Source: Cyclobacterium marinum DSM 745 | Lineage (GTDB): Bacteria; Bacteroidota; Bacteroidia; Cytophagales; Cyclobacteriaceae | NCBI RefSeq assembly: GCF_000222485.1 | Contig: NC_015914.1 | Coordinates: 5,872,001-5,936,000 of the forward strand | DNA: 64,000 nucleotides | Direction: 5' to 3' | In this document: one piece after another, positions 54,409 to 63,486 of the stretch | Layout of the letters: each line of letters opens with the position of its first letter | Numbering within the stretch: position 1 is the stretch's first letter | The notes under the pieces: generated by a model | What the model was told of the DNA's origin: nothing | The model's database searches: none | Seen by the model: only the letters and a program-made list of their open reading frames with translations | Program-made: the position numbers and the translations under genes

Positions 54409-57400
54409 ATGCGTTTAACCTATCTTTTCATTTTTGTAATTTTCTTTGCATTCGCTTGCAGTCAAGAAAAAAACAACAAGAATAATCAGGCTGTTGATAC
54501 ATCCAATGTACTCCAAATCTTGATGGACAACTCAGGCGAACAGTTGAAGATCTATAAAAAAACAAATCCTGATGAACCATTTTTGGTTCAAGAAGTAAAA
54601 GCACAATTCAGACCCTATATTCACCCCATAGTAGCTCCGGATGGAAAAGGAATTCTTACAGAAAAGAGTCCTGACCACCACCAACACCAAACAGGGATAT
54701 ATTGGGGATTCACAAGAGTAAACCAACGTGATTTTTTCCATAACCCGGGAGCGGATCATTGGAAAAAAGTGGCTGTGAACATTTTGGAAAATGAAGGTGA
54801 AAATGTTTCTTGGCAAACAGTATATGAAATGCTGGATAGTATAGGGAAGCCATTGATGACAGAAACTCAAACCTGGAGTCTAAAGGTGCAGGGGGAAGAA
54901 TATTTACTGGATTTGGAGTGGCGTGGGTATGCCGTCCAAGACATAAATCTTGGGAAATACGATTATGGAGGACTTTTTATAAGAATGCCTTGGAAGGAAG
55001 GAATAGAGGCAGCCGTCACCAATACTGCCCGGCAAGTCAACGAAAAAGCAGAAGGAGAACATTCCATGTGGGTAAACGTGGGAATGCAGGTTGAAGGCAG
55101 AACAGACATGGCCAATATTGCAGTATTTGATCATCCTGATAACAAAGGCTATCCACAAAAATGGAGAGTAGATCAACAGTTTGGTCTTGGGCCTGCATAT
55201 ACACGTGACGGAGAGTGGAAAATCGATAGTGGGGCTACTCAAATAATTAAACATCGATTGTTGTTCTATACCAAAGCATTCAATGATGTGGAAATAACGG
55301 AGGCTTGGGCCACATATACCGGAAGAGAAGGGATGTACAATACTGCTTCTTTATGGCAAATGGCAAGAGACGAGGGCCGAAAAGCCAAGTTTTTAACTCC
55401 TGACAAGGCAGTTGAGGAAATGACTGTTAAACCTGGTTATAAAGTTAATGTTTTTGCTTCGGAGCCCATGATTACCCAGCCGATGGCTTTTTGCTGGGAT
55501 GATAAAGGACGTCTATGGATTGCTGAAAACAAAGATTATGAATCGCGGCAACATGGCTTTTCAAACAATGGTAACAGCCGTATCCTGATACTAGAAGACA
55601 CTGATGGTGATGGAACGGCAGATCGAAAAAAAGTATTTATGGAAGGCTTGGCATTTCCTGCAGCATTGGCAGTGGGATTTGATGGAGTTTTTGTAGGCGC
55701 ACCACCAAACCTTCTTTTCATTCCTGACAAAAACCAAGATGACAAAGCAGATGTAGAGAATATTGAAGTTTTACTTACCGGATGGGGAATAAGGGACCGC
55801 CATGAAACATTGAATAGTCTTCAATGGGGGCCGGATGGATGGCTTTATGGGCTTCAAGGCTTTGCTACACCTTCAAAAATCAGGAAACCTACAAAAGAAG
55901 AAAAAGCAAAGCTTTATTACCATAAAGATCCATTTCCGAAAGACCTACTTGAGGCTGATGGGGTGGACATTAATGGAGGTGTTTGGCGCTATCACCCCAC
56001 CAAGCACAATTTTGAGGTAGTAGCTCATGGCTTTAGTAACCCTTGGGGAATTGATTACGATGCCAAGGGCCAACTCATCATGTCGGCCTGTGTAATTCCC
56101 CACCTTTGGCATGTGATACCGGGTGGAATTTATCATCGGCAAGGAGGACAACATTTTAACCCTTATGTTTATGAAGACATTAAAACAATTACCGACCATA
56201 GCCACCGGTCTGCCCATGGCGGAGCAAGGATTTATCAATCAGACGCTTTTCCTAGAGAGGAACAAGGAAAAGTATTTATGGCAAATATTCACGAACATGC
56301 TGTTTTATCCGACAGCTTAGTAATCAATGGATCAGGTTTTATTGGTAAGCATTCAGATAATTTCCTCATGGCAAACAATGCCCAATGGGTAGGTTTTAGT
56401 ATGGAGATAGGCCCTGAGGGAGGACTTTATGTATTGGACTGGCATGATGCGGATATCTGTGGACAAGAAGTCCTTAATAGTGAAACAGGCCGGGTTTTCA
56501 GAATTATGCCTCAAAGCAATCAGGCCAAAAATTGGGATGGAAGGTATACTGACCTCAACCTTCTTTCAGACCTAGAGCTCGTGGGCTTACAAAGAAGTGA
56601 AAGTGACTGGCATGCAAGAAGAGCCAGGGGAATTCTCCAAAAACGGGCCTATGATGGTTCAATTGAAACAGATGCCGTCACAGCATTGAAAGCACTTTTC
56701 ATAAATTCAAACCCAACTGATTTACGGTTAAGAGCCCTATGGACTATGCATCAAACCAATACTTTGGAGGGAATAACCTTGCTCTCCTCTTTGGATGACA
56801 AGGATCCTTATATTCGATCCTGGGCCGTTCAATTGATATGTGAAAGCAAAAACCCACAGCAAAGAGCCAAAGATATTTTGATACAGATGGCAAAATCAGA
56901 TCCCTCCGCTATTGTTCGGCTGTATTTAGCTTCAGCCTTGCAAAGAGTTCCTGAGGACTGGAAATGGGAACTAGCTACTCATTTAATTTCTCGAAAAGAA
57001 GATCAAAACGATCACAATATTCCCAAACTCATATGGTTTGGAATTTTAGATTTAATAAAGATGGATGAAAAAAGGTTCTTGGAATTGGCCCAACGATCTG
57101 AAATACCGATGCTTACAAAAAACCTGGCAAGAAGGGCTGTAGATGGGGATGCATTAACCCAACTTGTAGATGCGATTACTTCCTCTTCCAAAAATCAACT
57201 ATTGCTATTGGAAGGCATGATCAATGGAATGGAAGGAAGGACGGATTTAGTTGCTCCGGAAAATTGGAAAAGCTTGGAAAACCAATTGAAAAAAAACGGC
57301 GCTACAAAGGGCTTTGCTGAGGATATTGCGGCCTTATTTGGAGATGCTGAGGCCACCCAAAAAGCCTTGGCAAGTTTAACAAATAAAACCAATAACAAAG

Positions 57401-58236
57401 CCACAAAAATTAAGTCCATACAATTACTTGCTGCACGTCAAAAAAAGGAATTGATACCACTACTTTTCGGTCTAATAGCAGACGAAGATTTACAAGAAGA
57501 GGCGATTAAGGCGGTAGCAGCTTTTGATAATGAAAAATTAGGTAAGGCTTTGTTAGCCATGTACCCTCATACCAGTTCTGAAAATAAAATCAAGATTCTC
57601 CAAACCTTGGCTTCACGCCCAAGATATGGTAATCTTCTTCTAGATGAAATTAAAGCCGGGAACATCATGAAAAAGGAAATACCAGTCACCCTTGCCCGGC
57701 AACTTCATCGGGTGATTGGAAGTGGATTTGTGGAAGTTTGGGGGCCTATTGAACATGTACCCAATGACGAGGATGCCTATGAAAAATACCGCTCAATGGT
57801 AACAAACGATGCCTTAAAAAATGCAAATCTTAAAGCAGGAAAATCACTTTTCATGAATACTTGTGGTACATGTCACGAAATGTTTGGAGAGGGCGCTGAT
57901 ATTGGGCCAGATCTTACAGGATCCAATAGAGCAAATACAGATTACGTTTTATTGAATGTATTGGAGCCTAGTGCTGAGATTCAGGATGCCTATAAGTTGG
58001 TTGTCATCACCACTATGGGAGGACGAACCTACACCGGAAATATCGTTGGGGAAAACTCCCGACAAATCACTTTAAAAATTGCCGGACAATCCCCTGTAAA
58101 GATCAGTAAATCAGCAATTCAGAGTAAGGAGGTCACCAATGTATCATTGATGCCTCCGGGACTTTTTGAACCACTTACAAAGGAGGAGGTAATCAACTTA
58201 ATGGCTTATTTAAAAAGCCCAAAAAAAATTGATTAG
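54409..58236 (+). CDS. DUF6807 - dehydrogenase propeller - HEAT - cytochrome c fusion protein
   Basis: 1275 residues, exported (N-terminal hydrophobic signal ending near FAFAC at ~17, possibly a lipoprotein). Domain order: DUF6807/PmoA-like (~30-310, PYIHPIVAPDGKGILTEKSP, DHHQHQTGIYWGF); a PVC-type membrane-bound dehydrogenase propeller (~335-705, VFASEPMITQPMAFCWDDKG, NSLQWGPDGWLYGLQG, HSHRSAHGGARIYQ); HEAT-like helical repeats (~730-1100); and a C-terminal heme domain with CGTCH at 1152-1156 and a likely Met ligand later. This suggests periplasmic oxidation of a sugar-like substrate with electrons leaving through heme c. The DUF6807 head fused to this enzyme is the odd part. Its stop overlaps the convergent gene by 4 bp. 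Confidence 0.9.
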   Translation: MRLTYLFIFVIFFAFACSQEKNNKNNQAVDTSNVLQILMDNSGEQLKIYKKTNPDEPFLVQEVKAQFRPYIHPIVAPDGKGILTEKSPDHHQHQTGIYWGFTRVNQRDFFHNPGADHWKKVAVNILENEGENVSWQTVYEMLDSIGKPLMTETQTWSLKVQGEEYLLDLEWRGYAVQDINLGKYDYGGLFIRMPWKEGIEAAVTNTARQVNEKAEGEHSMWVNVGMQVEGRTDMANIAVFDHPDNKGYPQKWRVDQQFGLGPAYTRDGEWKIDSGATQIIKHRLLFYTKAFNDVEITEAWATYTGREGMYNTASLWQMARDEGRKAKFLTPDKAVEEMTVKPGYKVNVFASEPMITQPMAFCWDDKGRLWIAENKDYESRQHGFSNNGNSRILILEDTDGDGTADRKKVFMEGLAFPAALAVGFDGVFVGAPPNLLFIPDKNQDDKADVENIEVLLTGWGIRDRHETLNSLQWGPDGWLYGLQGFATPSKIRKPTKEEKAKLYYHKDPFPKDLLEADGVDINGGVWRYHPTKHNFEVVAHGFSNPWGIDYDAKGQLIMSACVIPHLWHVIPGGIYHRQGGQHFNPYVYEDIKTITDHSHRSAHGGARIYQSDAFPREEQGKVFMANIHEHAVLSDSLVINGSGFIGKHSDNFLMANNAQWVGFSMEIGPEGGLYVLDWHDADICGQEVLNSETGRVFRIMPQSNQAKNWDGRYTDLNLLSDLELVGLQRSESDWHARRARGILQKRAYDGSIETDAVTALKALFINSNPTDLRLRALWTMHQTNTLEGITLLSSLDDKDPYIRSWAVQLICESKNPQQRAKDILIQMAKSDPSAIVRLYLASALQRVPEDWKWELATHLISRKEDQNDHNIPKLIWFGILDLIKMDEKRFLELAQRSEIPMLTKNLARRAVDGDALTQLVDAITSSSKNQLLLLEGMINGMEGRTDLVAPENWKSLENQLKKNGATKGFAEDIAALFGDAEATQKALASLTNKTNNKATKIKSIQLLAARQKKELIPLLFGLIADEDLQEEAIKAVAAFDNEKLGKALLAMYPHTSSENKIKILQTLASRPRYGNLLLDEIKAGNIMKKEIPVTLARQLHRVIGSGFVEVWGPIEHVPNDEDAYEKYRSMVTNDALKNANLKAGKSLFMNTCGTCHEMFGEGADIGPDLTGSNRANTDYVLLNVLEPSAEIQDAYKLVVITTMGGRTYTGNIVGENSRQITLKIAGQSPVKISKSAIQSKEVTNVSLMPPGLFEPLTKEEVINLMAYLKSPKKID

Positions 58237-58886
58237 TAAAATCCATGGTTGATTTTTATCCTCAAACCTGCAGAATTGCTCAGCATATGTATCCATTTTG
58301 AGGATTGTGCTCCCCAATTTGGTTGGTCCCCTATAAAATACCCTAAGTCATAAGCAAATTGGTAATAAATGACCAAGTAAGGGTTGATTTCAAAATTCAC
58401 CCCTATTTGAGGAGCGAGAATGGCCTTGGTATAAAGGTTAGTCGAACTTTCAGTGGAAATCACTACCTCTTGATCAGATTTTAAATGAATAAACTGAAAT
58501 CCCATTTCTCCCCCTGAAAATAAAGAAATATGGTCATTGATAAAATAATCATAGCGAAACAAAGCTTTTGGTGACAAAAATTGCTGGTATGGATTTCCTG
58601 GAATTTCCTCGGTATTGACTCTATAAATCTTAAAAAATTCAAAATTAAATCCATAACTAAATGAATGTGCAAGTCTATAATCATTTATATGGTGATTGAA
58701 TCCAAAAGAATATCCTAAGGAAGGGTTGGCGACACCATTATCCTTACCCAATAAAACCTTTTTTGTCAGTCCTCCACTTAATTCTACCTGTTGGGCTTTA
58801 AGGTTGTTAATGCTTGAACCAATCAATAATACCAAAAAGAAAACCCTGTAAATGTCCATTTTGAAATTCAATTTCCTATTAGTCAT
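58233..58886 (-). CDS. Hypothetical outer-membrane beta-barrel-like protein
   Basis: 217 residues. A signal peptide spans the N-terminus and ends near NNLKAQQ; the ATG at 58859 gives a tighter signal (MDIYRVFFLVLLIGSS) and may be the true start. The mature part alternates polar and aromatic residues in many short strands (SYGFNFEFFKIYRV, YLVIYYQFAYDLGYF), as in 8-10-stranded OmpW/OmpX-like barrels, and ends in hydrophobic/aromatic residues. No family is recognised. It converges on the large fusion gene with a 4-bp overlap of stop codons. Confidence 0.75.
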   Translation of the reverse strand: MTNRKLNFKMDIYRVFFLVLLIGSSINNLKAQQVELSGGLTKKVLLGKDNGVANPSLGYSFGFNHHINDYRLAHSFSYGFNFEFFKIYRVNTEEIPGNPYQQFLSPKALFRYDYFINDHISLFSGGEMGFQFIHLKSDQEVVISTESSTNLYTKAILAPQIGVNFEINPYLVIYYQFAYDLGYFIGDQPNWGAQSSKWIHMLSNSAGLRIKINHGFY

Positions 58887-59209
58887 AACAACATATTTTT
58901 CCTTGAAGCGAGTTTACCCCATTAGAAAAACAATAGTTATTCCACAATTGCTAGAAGCAATATTTAAGTTTTTGATCCTAAAACCTTTCAACATTGGAAT
59001 AAGATAAAGGTTTTATCTAGGGAGTGAAAGTTGCATATCTATTAAGCAAAACGCAATTTCCCTCGATATTATTCTAGGGTTTTTAGCGAAAACCAAAAAG
59101 CCCAATACGTTTTCTTTAATTAATCCGTGTAAATATCTCAAATGATTCGCTAACCTTAATTGGTCTACTATTGTATTGATATTAATCATCAATAGAAATA
59201 GCTATCTTT
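58887..59209. other. Divergent intergenic region upstream of pdeM
   Basis: About 320 bp between the barrel-like gene (minus) and pdeM (plus). Apart from the -7-like box at its right end I see no structure. Confidence 0.45.
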
Positions 59210-59210
59210 G
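59203..59210 (+). promoter_or_regulatory. -7 promoter element overlapping the pdeM GTG start
   Basis: TATCTTTG matches TAnnTTTG exactly. The nearest TTG (59176-59178) is 24 bp away, longer than usual, so the -33 box is doubtful. If real, transcription starts after the GTG and translation must begin later, perhaps at the TTG at 59231. Confidence 0.45.
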
Positions 59211-59914
59211 TGCCAAAGATTTTTAATCCTTTGGCAGCAGACATAGACGGAAAATACATATGGCAACATGAGTTGGTTACCCTTCATTTAATGAAGGAGA
59301 AAGCCATTTGGTTAGAGCAAGAGAATGCCCTTTTATTGGCCGACACCCATTTTGGCAAAGCTGCTCATTTTAGAAAAGCCGGAATTCCTGTTCCCGAAAG
59401 TATTCATTTAGATGATTTCCATAGAATTAGTAACCTTTTGGATAAAACTGGTGCCTCCACAGTCATCTTTCTAGGTGATCTATTTCATAGTGAAAGCAAT
59501 GAAAGTTGGTTTACTTTACTTGAATTTATTGAATTATTCCCTCAACTAAATTTTCATTTGGTAATGGGAAATCATGATATCTTGCCGGAAACGCTGTACC
59601 AGGGTAGCACTTTAAAAATACATAAGGGCAATTTATTACTTGGAAATTTAATATTAAGTCATGAGCCACAAAAAGGGCTGCAAAAAGGGTCATTGAATAT
59701 TTGTGGGCATATTCATCCGGGAATTGTGATAAGAAAAAGTAGCATACAAAAATTCAGATTACCTGCGTTTTATTACAAAAACAACACCCTGATTATGCCG
59801 GCATTTGGTCAATTTACCGGCCTATATAGTATGGATTTAAAAACAGCAGAATGTGTAATGGTGGCCACCCCTGAAAAGGTAATTCCAATCAAATTAAATA
59901 ATAAGGTTGGTTAA
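59210..59914 (+). CDS. pdeM: Ligase-associated DNA damage response phosphoesterase PdeM
   Basis: 234 residues from a GTG; the real start may be the TTG at 59231 because a promoter element overlaps the GTG. Calcineurin-like metal motifs are complete: ADTHFGKAAHFRKAGIPVP, FLGDLFHSE, MGNHD, LSHEP and CGHIHPG. The KAAHFRKAGIPVPE segment is characteristic of PdeM, the nuclease/phosphoesterase of the ligase-associated repair set that includes an Lhr helicase (present at 35707), an ATP-dependent ligase and an MBL exonuclease (not seen here). The ftsX gene follows 42 bp later on the same strand. Confidence 0.92.
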   Translation: MPKIFNPLAADIDGKYIWQHELVTLHLMKEKAIWLEQENALLLADTHFGKAAHFRKAGIPVPESIHLDDFHRISNLLDKTGASTVIFLGDLFHSESNESWFTLLEFIELFPQLNFHLVMGNHDILPETLYQGSTLKIHKGNLLLGNLILSHEPQKGLQKGSLNICGHIHPGIVIRKSSIQKFRLPAFYYKNNTLIMPAFGQFTGLYSMDLKTAECVMVATPEKVIPIKLNNKVG

Positions 59915-59956
59915 GTAAATATACCTGATTAATTTTGACAAACACATAATTATGTG

Positions 59957-60847
59957 ATGGCCAAATTTAAGAGAAAAAAGACGAGGCTGGGAAGTTATAA
60001 ATTTGCCAGCGTATTATTCAGTATCACCCTATCTTTGCTGATGATGGGTATATTTGGGGTCATTGCCATTCAGGCAAAAAAACTCACCTCTATCATTCGT
60101 GAAAACATTGAGGTGCAGGTATTTCTTAACAAAGACCTACCGGAGACCTCTATTGATAAACTCATTGAGGAAATGAGGAAAAAGCCTTATGTCTTACAGA
60201 AAGAGGAGGCTCCTGTTTTGCACTTCACCAGTAAAGATGAAGCTGCAGAAGTTTTTCTCCAAGAGGTAGGAGAAGATTTCAACCAGTTTTTGGATGACAA
60301 TCCCCTAAGAGATTCTTTCACCTTTTCTATAAATGAAGAGTTTCAAACATCCGAAAAAATTCAGCAGATTGTCACAGAAATAGAAGCTACCCCCGGAGTA
60401 TTTGAAGTGACTTATATGCAAGATGTTGTTGCTTCAATCAACGAAAATCTGTTAAAAGTAGGGATAGTAATGGGGGCTTTAATCTTAATTTTACTGGTAA
60501 CCGTTGTTATTTTAATTAGTAACACGATAAAGCTTGCTTTATTTTCACAACGCTTTTTAATCCGAAGCATGCAACTGGTCGGTGCTACCAAGGGTTTTAT
60601 CAGAAGGCCTTTTTTATGGCGTGCCTTTTTATATGGAGCTTTAGGAGGTGTACTTTCCTCTGCCATAATATTTAGCCTTTTGGAATACGGTAAAAACTTT
60701 ATCGAAGGTTTACAACTACTTTATGATATAGAATTGCTTGCCATGTTATTTGGTAGCTTAATCTTATTAGGGGCACTGATGTCTTGGATCAGCACCTACC
60801 GTTCTATCAACAAATACCTAAACATGTCACTGGACGAATTGTACTAA
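59957..60847 (+). CDS. ftsX: Cell division ABC-type permease FtsX
   Basis: 296 residues from the ATG at 59957 (a GTG one codon earlier is also in frame). Four membrane helices: ~20-42 (SVLFSITLSLLMMGIFGVI), ~170-192, ~220-242 and ~265-285, with the large extracellular loop between the first two, as in FtsX. MQLVGATKGFIRRPFLWRAF is the conserved coupling-helix region that meets FtsE. FtsEX controls peptidoglycan hydrolases at the septum; ftsE is not adjacent, as is common in Bacteroidota. It heads a dense run of housekeeping genes. Confidence 0.93.
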   Translation: MAKFKRKKTRLGSYKFASVLFSITLSLLMMGIFGVIAIQAKKLTSIIRENIEVQVFLNKDLPETSIDKLIEEMRKKPYVLQKEEAPVLHFTSKDEAAEVFLQEVGEDFNQFLDDNPLRDSFTFSINEEFQTSEKIQQIVTEIEATPGVFEVTYMQDVVASINENLLKVGIVMGALILILLVTVVILISNTIKLALFSQRFLIRSMQLVGATKGFIRRPFLWRAFLYGALGGVLSSAIIFSLLEYGKNFIEGLQLLYDIELLAMLFGSLILLGALMSWISTYRSINKYLNMSLDELY

Positions 60848-60852
60848 ACATT

Positions 60853-61056
60853 ATGAAAAATAATCCATTGCCTTTTTCGAAAAAAAATTATCAACTCATG
60901 CTTATAGGGATAGCCATTATCACTATTGGATTTGCCATTATAGGATTGGACAAAACCACTCATGGGTTTGGATTTATGGGGTTAACACTGGGCCCTATTG
61001 TTGTATTGTCAGGTTTTCTTTTTGAATTTTACGCTATTTTTTATAAAACCAAATAA
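60853..61056 (+). CDS. DUF3098 family small membrane protein
   Basis: 67 residues from the ATG at 60853; a longer frame upstream overlaps ftsX and is rejected. PFSKKNYQLMLIGIAIITIG begins the first of two membrane helices and GPIVVLSGFLFEFYAIF forms the second, exactly the DUF3098 pattern. It lies 5 bp after ftsX and 6 bp before uppP, an arrangement I recall as conserved in Bacteroidota. Function unknown, probably linked to envelope growth. Confidence 0.9.
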   Translation: MKNNPLPFSKKNYQLMLIGIAIITIGFAIIGLDKTTHGFGFMGLTLGPIVVLSGFLFEFYAIFYKTK

Positions 61057-61062
61057 ATTAAA

Positions 61063-61857
61063 ATGACCATTTTTGAAGCAATTATTTTGGGGATTGTTCA
61101 GGGCTTAACTGAATTTTTACCTGTATCCTCCAGTGGACATTTGGAAATAGCCGGTGCTCTTCTTGGAAGCAATTCCTTACCCGAGGAAAGTTTATTATTT
61201 ACAGTAGTCGTCCATTTTGCAACGGCATTAAGCACAATTGTCGTATTTAGAAAGGATGTTGCAGAATTATTAACAGGACTTTTTCAATTTAAAAACAACG
61301 AAGAAACAATGTTTTCTTTGAAAGTTATTCTCTCTATGGTTCCTGCTGTAGTAGTCGGATTACTTTTTGAAGAGCAGTTGGAACAATTATTTGGAGGGAA
61401 AGTAGTATTTGTTGGTTTTATGTTATTGATCACCGCTCTCCTATTATACTTGGCCGACAAAGCAAAAAATACAGGCAAACCGGTTTCATTCATAAATGCT
61501 ATCATTATAGGAATTGCTCAGGCTATTGCCATGCTTCCAGGTATTTCTCGTTCAGGGGCTACCATATCGACCTCAGTTTTATTGGGGATAGATAAAAATA
61601 GAGCAGCTAGATTTTCTTTTCTGATGGTGGTTCCCCTTATTCTAGGGAAAATAGGTAAAGATATTTTGTCAGGGGATTTGACTTACCAAAGTGATCAGTT
61701 TGGAAGTATGGTCATTGCTTTTTTGGCAGCTTTTATTGCAGGGCTAGCTGCTTGTACTTGGATGATCCAGTTGGTGAGAAAAAGTAAATTGAGGTACTTT
61801 TCAATTTATTGTGTTATTGTAGGAATACTGGCCATTTTAGCCGGAACATATTATTGA
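61063..61857 (+). CDS. uppP: Undecaprenyl-diphosphatase UppP (BacA)
   Basis: 264 residues, the normal length. Signature regions are GIVQGLTEFLPVSSSGHLEI near the N-terminus, with the catalytic Glu and Ser, and LPGISRSGATISTSVLLG in the middle, with the key Arg. It is an inner-membrane protein with about eight helices that recycles undecaprenyl pyrophosphate for cell-wall synthesis and gives bacitracin tolerance. Its TGA stop shares one base with the truB ATG. Confidence 0.96.
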   Translation: MTIFEAIILGIVQGLTEFLPVSSSGHLEIAGALLGSNSLPEESLLFTVVVHFATALSTIVVFRKDVAELLTGLFQFKNNEETMFSLKVILSMVPAVVVGLLFEEQLEQLFGGKVVFVGFMLLITALLLYLADKAKNTGKPVSFINAIIIGIAQAIAMLPGISRSGATISTSVLLGIDKNRAARFSFLMVVPLILGKIGKDILSGDLTYQSDQFGSMVIAFLAAFIAGLAACTWMIQLVRKSKLRYFSIYCVIVGILAILAGTYY

Positions 61858-62546
61858 TGGACAAACAACAAAAACCATATGGAGAAGTATTTCTTGTCAA
61901 TAAGCCCTACCAATGGACTTCCTTTGATGTAGTTAAGAAGATTAGAAATACCCTCAAAATAAAAAAAGTAGGTCATGCAGGCACACTTGACCCCTTAGCC
62001 ACCGGACTACTAATAGTTTGTGCAGGAAAGGAAACCAAAAACATTGAAAAATATCAAGCCCAAAAGAAAGAATATTCAGGCACATTTGTTTTGGGTAAAA
62101 CGACTGAGTCATTTGATTTAGAACAGGAAGTCAAAACAGTTGCTGATCCCTTTCATTTAACCAGAGAAGATATAGAAAAGGCTGTAGCAAGTCTTACCGG
62201 TGATATCATGCAAATCCCTCCCAATCATTCTGCCATTAAAAAAGACGGGAAACGGGTTTATGAATCAGCAAGAAAAGGAATAACTGTAGTATTAGACCCC
62301 AGACCAGTTACTGTAGAAATCTTTGAAATAACAGGTATAGAACTTCCGGAAATTCATTTCAGAATTGTATGCTCCAAAGGCACCTATATTAGAAGCTTGG
62401 CAAGAGATTTGGGAGACAAATTGGAGGTAGGTGCCTATATGTCAGCCCTCAGGCGAGATGCTATAGGGGAATTTAAACTTAAGAATGCTTGGCAACTAGA
62501 GCAATTGATAGAAAAAATCAAAAAAGAGCAAAATGAAAATTTATAA
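61857..62546 (+). CDS. truB: tRNA pseudouridine(55) synthase TruB
   Basis: 229 residues from the ATG at 61857, which overlaps the uppP stop (TGATG). The frame extends upstream into uppP, but the family begins near GEVFLVNKPYQWTSFDVVKK, so the later start is right. The catalytic Asp is in GHAGTLDPLATGLL; KEYSGTFVLGKTTESFD and CSKGTYIRSLARDLG are the RNA-binding and active-site segments. It makes pseudouridine 55 in the T-arm of tRNA. It overlaps ribF by 14 bp. Confidence 0.96.
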   Translation: MDKQQKPYGEVFLVNKPYQWTSFDVVKKIRNTLKIKKVGHAGTLDPLATGLLIVCAGKETKNIEKYQAQKKEYSGTFVLGKTTESFDLEQEVKTVADPFHLTREDIEKAVASLTGDIMQIPPNHSAIKKDGKRVYESARKGITVVLDPRPVTVEIFEITGIELPEIHFRIVCSKGTYIRSLARDLGDKLEVGAYMSALRRDAIGEFKLKNAWQLEQLIEKIKKEQNENL

Positions 62547-63486
62547 ATCTCTTGCTGATTTTCCTGACATTCAACGGCCTGTAGTTACCATCGGTTCTTT
62601 CGATGGCGTTCACTTGGGTCATCAAAAAATTCTAAAAAGAATCAACAATATTGCAAAGTCCATTCATGGAGAATCCGTTTTGGTATCCTTTTGGCCACAC
62701 CCTAGAATGGTGCTTTTTCCTGAATCCCATGGAATTCAATTGCTTTACAGTTTTGAGGAAAAGGCTGCACTTTTAGAGGAATTTGGTGTAGATCATCTTA
62801 TTAGTATTCCTTTTACCAAAGAATTTTCGATGATGGAATCAAAGGATTTTATTGAAAACATTTTGGTCAAAAAAATAAAAACCAAAAAACTGGTCATTGG
62901 TTATGACCATAGGTTTGGTAGAGGAAGAGAGGGTAGTTTTGCCCACCTTCATGCAGAGCAAAACAAGTATAATTTTGATCTGGAAGAGATTCCTAGAGAG
63001 GATATTGATAATATTGGGATTAGTAGCACCAAAATAAGGAAAGCATTAAAATCAGGAGACATAGTCAAGGCAAATGAATTTTTAGGAAGGCCATACAACC
63101 TTCAAGGAAAAGTAATAGAAGGAGATAAAATTGGCAGAACCATAGGATTTCCCACTGCAAATATACAACTTAATGAGCCCAATAAATTGATCCCCATGGA
63201 TGGTGCCTATCTTGTCAAGGTAATTATTGACAAGAAACAATATGAAGGAATGCTAAATATTGGCATGCGCCCTACGGTTTCCGGAGAACGAAAGAACATA
63301 GAAGTAAATATATTGAATTTTAATCGAGATATTTACGGCCAAACAATAAACCTAGAATTGTTAGAATTTTTAAGACCCGAAAAAAAATTTGAAAGCCTAG
63401 CAGCCCTAACCGAGCAATTAAAAATAGACCAGAAAAAAATGGTTGATTTTTTTTCGACGAAAAATAAAAGTACTAATGATAAATAA
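62533..63486 (+). CDS. ribF: Bifunctional riboflavin kinase/FAD synthetase RibF
   Basis: 317 residues. The N-terminal FAD synthetase (nucleotidyltransferase) domain has [16 protein letters not shown] and [13 protein letters not shown], then [10 protein letters not shown]; the C-terminal flavokinase domain (~185-310) has [15 protein letters not shown] and [12 protein letters not shown]. It phosphorylates riboflavin to FMN and adenylates FMN to FAD. It overlaps truB by 14 bp upstream and the CoA-transferase gene by 11 bp downstream, so the run is translationally coupled. Confidence 0.96.
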   Translation: MKIYKSLADFPDIQRPVVTIGSFDGVHLGHQKILKRINNIAKSIHGESVLVSFWPHPRMVLFPESHGIQLLYSFEEKAALLEEFGVDHLISIPFTKEFSMMESKDFIENILVKKIKTKKLVIGYDHRFGRGREGSFAHLHAEQNKYNFDLEEIPREDIDNIGISSTKIRKALKSGDIVKANEFLGRPYNLQGKVIEGDKIGRTIGFPTANIQLNEPNKLIPMDGAYLVKVIIDKKQYEGMLNIGMRPTVSGERKNIEVNILNFNRDIYGQTINLELLEFLRPEKKFESLAALTEQLKIDQKKMVDFFSTKNKSTNDK

